Source: Arabidopsis thaliana (Eukaryota; Streptophyta; Magnoliopsida; Brassicales; Brassicaceae). Taken from it: DNA of 64,000 bases. The stretch is from positions 19,515,971-19,579,970 of the forward strand of contig NC_003070.9 in the NCBI RefSeq assembly GCF_000001735.4, in the 5' to 3' direction. Made by a program: the position numbers and the translations under genes. The notes below the pieces were generated by a model. That model was given only the letters and a program-made list of their open reading frames with translations, ran no database searches and was not told the origin of the DNA. This document shows, in pieces, positions 58,813 to 64,000 of the stretch; within the stretch, counting starts at the first letter, position 1, and each line of letters begins with the position of its first letter.

Positions 58813-59796
58813 CTACTCAACAGAAATCTCCTGAACATTCTTCTTTGGCTTCTCCGTCCTAGGAATCACAAGATTAAGCACACCATTCTTGAGCTCCGCC
58901 TTAATGTCCTCAACCTTAGCATCATCAGGCAACGATAAGCTCGTGTTGTAGTAACCATAACTCTTTGAAGACCAGTACTCGTCTTCCTCAGGTGAGCCTT
59001 TCTCTTCCTCCGCCTTGTGATCTCCTTTAATCGTCAAGATTCCATCATTTACCGTGATCTTCACGTCTTCTTTGGTTAGCCCTGGAACCTCGTATCTGAG
59101 CTTGTAACAGTCGTCTTGCTCTTTCACTTGACCCATTAGTTGGAATGGATTCACGTTGAAGTTGTCGAAAATTCTGTTCATATTCTCTGTTGCTTGTATC
59201 AGAGTATTTCCTATAGTCGGAGGAAAGAACTCTGTTTTAAGAAGAAGAAAAAATTCAATTCAAGCAAAAATAGAGGTTTACATTAATTATGTTTCATGAG
59301 ATTTAATGCAATGAAAATGTAAATTTAAAATTTGATGTATTTTTATGATTCTAGAATTTCAAATTTTCTTCTTAATTTTTCTTTTATGGGATATATTTTA
59401 CACTTAAATGTTGAATTTTTTTTATATAATTTATTTCGAAAATATTATTATTGTGACACTATTGAAATTTTCTGCTAAATAGGTATATCAATAATGAACT
59501 AAAATGACAAACGTACCATTTAGGGTGGGAGTGAAGTAGCCATGATCGTCGGTGTTACGCCAGAGGCTTTTTCGGCCACGTCTCCGGGGGAAATTCTGTC
59601 GAGGAGATTTCTTCTCAGACACACTCACTTCTGTGTTCATCTTATCCTCTTGTTCACCAGCCGAAGTAGCCATGAATCTGTTTAGCTTCATTGGATTATG
59701 TCGATTTCCGACCAAACCTCTTTCACAAGATTGACCCATCAAACTAGGAGACAGTTTTTGTTGAAGGTTTCTCAAAGCCAGACGAGCTAGAGCCAT
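58813..59796 (-). CDS. HSP26.5: Mitochondrial small heat-shock protein
   Basis: Exons 59796-59517 and 59231-58813 join at phase 1 (TLN-E-FFPPTIG) to 232 aa, about 26.5 kDa, matching the named mitochondrial sHSP (locus about At1g52560). The N-terminus (MALARLALRNLQQKLS) is an amphipathic, Arg-rich presequence without acidic residues. The alpha-crystallin domain runs from CYKLRYEVPGLTKEDV to GVLNLVIPR, with an acidic insert (EEEKGSPEEDEYW). It ends TEKPKKNVQEISVE. It is an ATP-independent holdase that keeps unfolding matrix proteins soluble. A heat-shock element and TATA box lie just upstream. An upstream in-frame Met (59859) lies about where transcription should start, so 59796 is preferred. 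Confidence 0.93.
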
Positions 59797-59881
59797 TGTT
59801 TTCAAATCGGTAAATTTCTTAATTTTTGTCTTCTTGTCTTCTTTTTTGTGAGTTTGCAAGAAAAAGGCAAGAAGTGTTTGG

Positions 59882-59889
59882 TTTATAAA
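59882..59889 (-). promoter_or_regulatory. TATA box of HSP26.5
   Basis: TTTATAAA on both strands, about 85-93 bp upstream of the HSP26.5 start codon and about 50 bp downstream of the heat-shock element (in transcription order). Confidence 0.6.
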
Positions 59890-59935
59890 GATGGGATTAG
59901 GGTTTATGCTAAAAGGTTGGTTTCTAAGAGGTGTT

Positions 59936-59955
59936 AGAAGTTTCTAAGAGTTTCT
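59936..59955 (-). promoter_or_regulatory. Heat-shock element of HSP26.5
   Basis: AGAAG-TTTCT-AAGAG-TTTCT: contiguous five-base modules in which the first, second and fourth fit alternating nGAAn/nTTCn and the third is degenerate. It is centred about 150 bp upstream of the start codon and next to the TATA box, the usual arrangement in HSF-driven genes. Confidence 0.65.
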
Positions 59956-60262
59956 GGTTCATTTGGGAACATAAAACAGAGATGCTTCTTGTTTCTTCTA
60001 CAGCCCTTTTTCTAGATAATCACAACAAGGTTATTTTATTATCAATATTTGTTTTCTTTGAATAGTTAAAACGAAGAAAATCATGACACAAGACCAACCG
60101 CCTTGACCTTGCAATTCCTAGAAAGTAGAAAGACCCAAAATCTTTCAAATTATTCTTGAAATTTGTTTTTGGATAACTTATTTCAACAAAACTAACAACA
60201 TAATTAATATAAATATAGTCATATGGATTTTGGTTTTGTGTTAAGAACATTAAATGAATGTC

Positions 60263-60319
60263 AAACAATTGTGTCGATCAATATTTTATCAAAAACAAAA
60301 AAAAACAATTGTTTCGATC
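60263..60319 (+). mobile_element. A-rich micro-insertion with 17-bp direct repeats
   Basis: AAACAATTGTGTCGATC (60263-60279) and AAACAATTGTTTCGATC (60303-60319, one mismatch) flank a 23-base insert, AATATTTTATC followed by an A-rich tail. Confidence 0.5.
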
Positions 60320-61103
60320 CAAACTTCTAATGGTAACTCTGTCCCCAATCTTTTTTTATAAATCAACTCTGCAACATATGTGGGTTGCTAACTTGTTATA
60401 CAATTATACATTTTTTTTGTTTTTCTACTAAAATGACTTTTTAATTATTGACGGTTCATACTTAACAAGCAACTGAGTCACAAACATATATATCATAACC
60501 ATTAATAAATTGTAAACGAGGTGGTAATATAGGAAATTTGAATATTTGTACAACATCCAGATTCTTCCGCAGGTCTCTCTTTGCTAAGGTAATAATGTTT
60601 TACAACTCATAGAACTTTATAAATCAACTTTGAAAAAAATATGTGGGTTGTGTCGCTAGACCGGCACAAAAATCTTAGGCGATGAATCATTGGTTTGAAT
60701 CGAAAAATTAATTACGTTAGACACCCGTTTCCTCCGTGAGTTTGTACTACTATGTTTTTATTTGTACTACTATATGTTTTTAGTATTATTGATGATTACT
60801 AATTATTTTATTCTGTGTAATAAAATTAATTTAAACCTATTTGATATTGTTTAATACTTATATTTTGCTTATGATTTGCTCATATACATTTTTTAAATTC
60901 TTTTATTCTTTTATTATGAAAATGTATCTTTAGTCACTAGCCTTTTAATTTTCTTCTCTTTTCTTGTTATGGAACCCTTTTTCTTCCTTTTTTATTTTGG
61001 CTTTTTAAAAAAAAATCTTTTTGGCTATTTCAGGTTTGCTTGATGAAATATATGTTTTTAAAAAAAAATATTATATTTTTCTTAGAAGTAAACTGAATCT
61101 AAA

Positions 61104-61209
61104 CGAATCTAAACATATCGAACCTGTGACATCTACTGTCCCTTGAACACAATAGTTCAAGAGACAGTAGATGTCACAGATACGACGTCTTTTAAGTTGT
61201 TTAGATTCG
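61104..61209. repeat. Foldback (inverted repeat) with short loop
   Basis: Inner arms 61125-61148 and 61155-61178 are complementary over 24 bp with one mismatch and enclose the loop ACAATA. Outer arms CGAATCTAAAC (61104-61114) and GTTTAGATTCG (61199-61209) also pair. It could be a MITE-like foldback remnant or a small-RNA source; no transposase is nearby. Confidence 0.8.
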
Positions 61210-61530
61210 TTTTTGTAAAGTCTATCCATGTGGCATCCTAGTCAGCTACATTAACGGTTTAACTAACGGCATCTATTGATTTGTTGGTTTCAGCCATATT
61301 TTGATTGTTTATGTAGTAAATTCAAATTATAAGTTAGTTCATATAGTTAAAAGCATACTTCAAAGTTCTATGTATGGATACGATAAAGTAACTAAGTTTG
61401 GAGTGGAATAGACCGTTCTCCCGCTCTTTTGCAGCCTACTTTGAGATGAATATAAACCACAGCATGATGATGAAAACCATCGCCATCCACAAGCTTGCGG
61501 TGTCTTGAAGGCCGGCCGGAACATAAAACC

Positions 61531-61585
61531 CAGCGAATAGATGCTTTTTTTTTTTTTTTTTTTTGTAAACAGCAAATAGATGCTT
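61531..61585 (-). mobile_element. Poly-A micro-insertion in copy 1 of the 438-bp duplication
   Basis: CAGCGAATAGATGCTT (61531-61546) and CAGCAAATAGATGCTT (61570-61585) flank a T-run plus GTAAA. On the minus strand this is TTTAC plus a long A-tract at the start of exon B. Confidence 0.55.
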
Positions 61586-61873
61586 TAGACAGCAAATTTT
61601 ATATGTATTTTAAAGGACATCAAATTTTATGGAACGTCTTATAATCTATTGGTTTTCTGTGCTTTGAAGGTAGAAAGTGATTGGTTCGATCCTTGGTAAT
61701 CGAAAATATTAAAACAGTTTTCTATTTTTATTTGTTGTAAATGGACATCAAATTTTGTTGAGCTTTAAACATGATTAGTCTTTGGACCGACTCTGACCAC
61801 GAATGACAAATTCAAAAATCATAATCAAGTAGGCTATGTGTCAAGCAACTACAATTACCCCGCATGTCAAAGC

Positions 61874-62411
61874 CTACTTTGAGATGAATATAAACCACAG
61901 CATGATGATGAAAACCATCGCTATCCACAAGCTTGCGGTGTCTTGAAGGCCGGCCGGAACATAAAACCCAGCAAATAGATGCTTTTTTTTTTTTTTTTGT
62001 AAACAGCAAATAGATGCTTTAGACAGCAAATTTTATATATATTTTAAAAGACATCAAATTTTATGAAACGTCTTATAATCTATTGGTTTTCTGTGCTTTG
62101 AAGGTAGAAAGTGATTGGTTCGATCCTTGGTAATCGAAAATATTAAAACAATTTTCTATTTTTATTTGTTGTAAATGGACATCAAATTTTGTTGAGCTTT
62201 AAACATGATTAGTCTTTGGACCGACTCTGACCACGAATGACAAATTCAAAAATCATAATCAAGTAGGCTATGTGTCAAGCAACTACAATTACCCCGCATG
62301 TCAAAGCCCATTTCCATAAACAAGCCGTCACAACAAAAACGCCAACTATCAAGATTGCTTCCAAAGCGATCAAAAGATTCCTCCATGCCGATTGAAAAGT
62401 TATTCTTTCAT
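61874..62411 (-). CDS. Putative small two-TM protein, last two exons (first exon not found)
   Basis: Exon A (62411-62293) reads DERITFQSAWRNLL then a hydrophobic helix (IALEAILIVGVFVVTACLW). Exon B (61981-61874) reads HLFAGFYVPAGLQDTASLW and a second helix ending IFISK and a stop. The join is phase 0 and both exons have proper borders. An identical-length exon B exists in the upstream duplicate (61543-61436). The acceptor of exon B is immediately preceded by an A-tract from a micro-insertion, which may disturb splicing, so this could be a decaying gene. No start exon could be identified towards 62800. Function unknown; the family is not one I recognise with certainty. Confidence 0.45.
61969..62019 (-). 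mobile_element. Poly-A micro-insertion in copy 2 of the 438-bp duplication
   Basis: Perfect 16-bp repeats CAGCAAATAGATGCTT (61969-61984 and 62004-62019) flank T-tract plus GTAAA. Its presence in both copies shows it came before the 438-bp duplication. Confidence 0.55.
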
Positions 62412-64000
62412 CTTATTTATCAGAACTGAAATATAGATATAACCGGTTTGGATCCTCTATTTGTACGCTCACAAATAACACAAATTAGTAAAAGTTTTGC
62501 CTTTCATTTTGATGACAAGCTATTAATTAAAGGGATGAAATGAAAATAATAGTGCAAAGGCACGAACCATGCTTTCGGTTTGCAACTACAATCTACTTTG
62601 TTATTTAAAAACCGTTTCTGATTTTCTCTAAGAACAGAAATGGGACCGGTTACGACCAAAAAAGCCCATGTGTCCAGAGTATTGTCGAATTATTAGCTTT
62701 TGGACCGACCTTATCCATCTTTGGACCGTTGTTGGCTTTTAAGTGCCCTCTCAGTGTTTTTGTTTTATTCTCCTTTACATTTAACCAAATTAAATACTTC
62801 AAAAACTAATTGTAAGTTAGGTTACGGTTAGTAGGTAAGCTTCTGGTGAGAAAAAAAGAAATAGCTAATTAGTAATACATTATTTCTCCCGATTGTGTCA
62901 ATAAGTTTCGAACAAGATTGTCCAAATTACTTCCAAAACACTGTGAACGATTTTTATTTAGTTTGGTATACATAACTTAAAAAAATCAGTGATATATGAA
63001 TATGAAGCCGATTAGTTTTGAAATTTAGCATAGTTAATTACAATAATTTAGTCAAAATATTAGACAAGAAACGTATAATTTTCGATTGGACCGTCACGTG
63101 GTTTTGGCGGTTAGCAATTTGGACCGCCGGTTTGTTTCGTTTACAGACTACACAGTGACCCATTATGGTTTGTTCCGGTTCACCAAACCCCACATGTGGC
63201 TAGACTTGAGTTAAAAATTGGTATTGGTCAAAATATGGCTTCTTGTCCAGGAGTCTTGTATTTTTCTGCCTCAATATATACAAGAAACACTCGATTTTGT
63301 AAAGAATACTAATTACTAACAATTGATCATTCACATGTCTCATGTGTTATCTGTTGAAGCCCTAATCTTTTTATATGGTAAATGTTATGCTAAAGACTAA
63401 AGTTGTATCACTGATTATGTGTGCATGTCTACTTGTCTAGTCGTTGGTCGAATATTCGAAATATATACAATCATGCTTACACTATTCTTCACTTTATGCA
63501 AAACATTGATTAGATATATAAAAAAGCCATAATAATATTGTAAAACTTTTATTAAATTTTTATATGTTATAAACGACAAAAAAACAGTATTTGGTAAGAC
63601 TTTAGAGTGATAACACTTGATCGTGAAGTTTTCGACGTTATAACTAGAATTTTGGACTCTTAACAAGAATTTTATAATATCTTGATGGTTCCACAAACAT
63701 AAAATCATATCTCTATACAAAGATTCTCAAATTTGATAGCATTAATTTAATTTTTCTGATAACAGTATTTTTTTTTCTTTTCTTAAGTCTTAATCTTGAT
63801 TAAAAACATAATTTCGCTGATTTTTAACCTTTTAAACATATAAAAATATGTTTTTTCATGTGGGAGAAAAGTTATAATAATCAAATGTAGAAAGAGTCTT
63901 TTAAATTTCTTACTCTTTTCTTGTCGCTAAAAACTCTATTTAGTATTTTTCACATGTCAATCACCTAAAATTACATACAGAGAATCATCCGAAAAGCTAA
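62412..64000. other. Upstream region of the next gene
   Basis: No coding gene seen. A CACGTG G-box lies at 63095-63100 and a second inexact GGACCG-rich patch around 62699-62735. On synteny the next gene to the right would be expected to be a phospholipase D, but none of it is in the window. Confidence 0.45.

Larger units (their letters stand above)
59956..61435. other. AT-rich spacer with foldback
   Basis: No supported gene. It contains a direct-repeat-flanked A-rich insertion (60263-60319) and a foldback (61104-61209), both listed. Confidence 0.55.
61433..62308. repeat. Tandem duplication, period 438 bp
   Basis: Copy 1 is 61433-61870 and copy 2 is 61871-62308. They are nearly identical, including a T-tract (20 versus 16 T). 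Each copy carries the end of exon A, the intron and exon B of the putative small membrane protein gene on the minus strand. Confidence 0.92.

Noticed and set aside
1..64000. tRNA, rRNA or CRISPR-like arrays
   Set aside because: I saw no cloverleaf-like sequence, rRNA segment or regularly spaced repeats beyond the tandem duplications listed; weak tRNAs could be missed by eye.

Overview
The window is plant nuclear DNA. It has small introns with GT/AG borders, AT-rich spacers and Brassicaceae-type gene families. Recognisable proteins (BGLU18, TSA1, FPG1, FRS6, HUS1, HSP26.5, in that order) point to Arabidopsis thaliana or a very close relative, on the chromosome 1 stretch with locus numbers of about At1g52400 to At1g52565. 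Locus numbers and symbols come from recall of the families, not from a search. Exon borders were read by hand from splice sites, reading frame and paralogue comparison.

Layout. (1) 1-9391: the 3' part of beta-glucosidase BGLU18 (C-terminal REEL), then TSA1, a secretory-pathway protein with ten EFE repeats. Both are known leaf ER-body components. (2) 10196-10716: a small secreted eight-cysteine, lipid-transfer-like protein. (3) 12697-15065: a type II membrane GT4-like glycosyltransferase. (4) 15231-39955: an accessory tandem array. A unit of about 10.3 kb holds a DUF627/DUF629/UCH-like gene on the minus strand and a small acyl-protein-thioesterase-like gene on the plus strand. It occurs twice, followed by a third thioesterase-like gene and orphan promoter copies. 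Both families look like pseudoenzymes: the aligned catalytic Cys is Ser in the UCH-like pair, and GxSxG is GxGxG in all three hydrolase-like genes. (5) 40248-43527: an F-box pseudogene and an intact F-box gene on the minus strand. (6) 44073-59796: conserved single-copy genes. These are FPG1 (DNA repair, with mutually exclusive exons), a plastid alpha/beta-hydrolase-fold protein, FRS6 (a domesticated MULE transposase), HUS1 (9-1-1 clamp), a receptor-like cytoplasmic kinase, a small plastid membrane protein and mitochondrial HSP26.5 with a heat-shock-type promoter. (7) 59797-64000: mostly non-coding, with a foldback, a 438-bp tandem duplication that doubles the last exon of a putative two-TM protein, and upstream sequence of the next gene.

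Functional links. BGLU18 and TSA1 sit next to each other and work in the same organelle. FPG1 and HUS1 are both genome-maintenance genes, but nothing in the sequence shows co-regulation. The least explained part is the pseudo-DUB/pseudo-thioesterase array, which has kept open frames and identical exon phases despite the loss of catalytic residues. A separate recurrent pattern is six independent short poly-A (or poly-T) insertions flanked by 9-17 bp direct repeats, which look like extremely truncated retroposition products.
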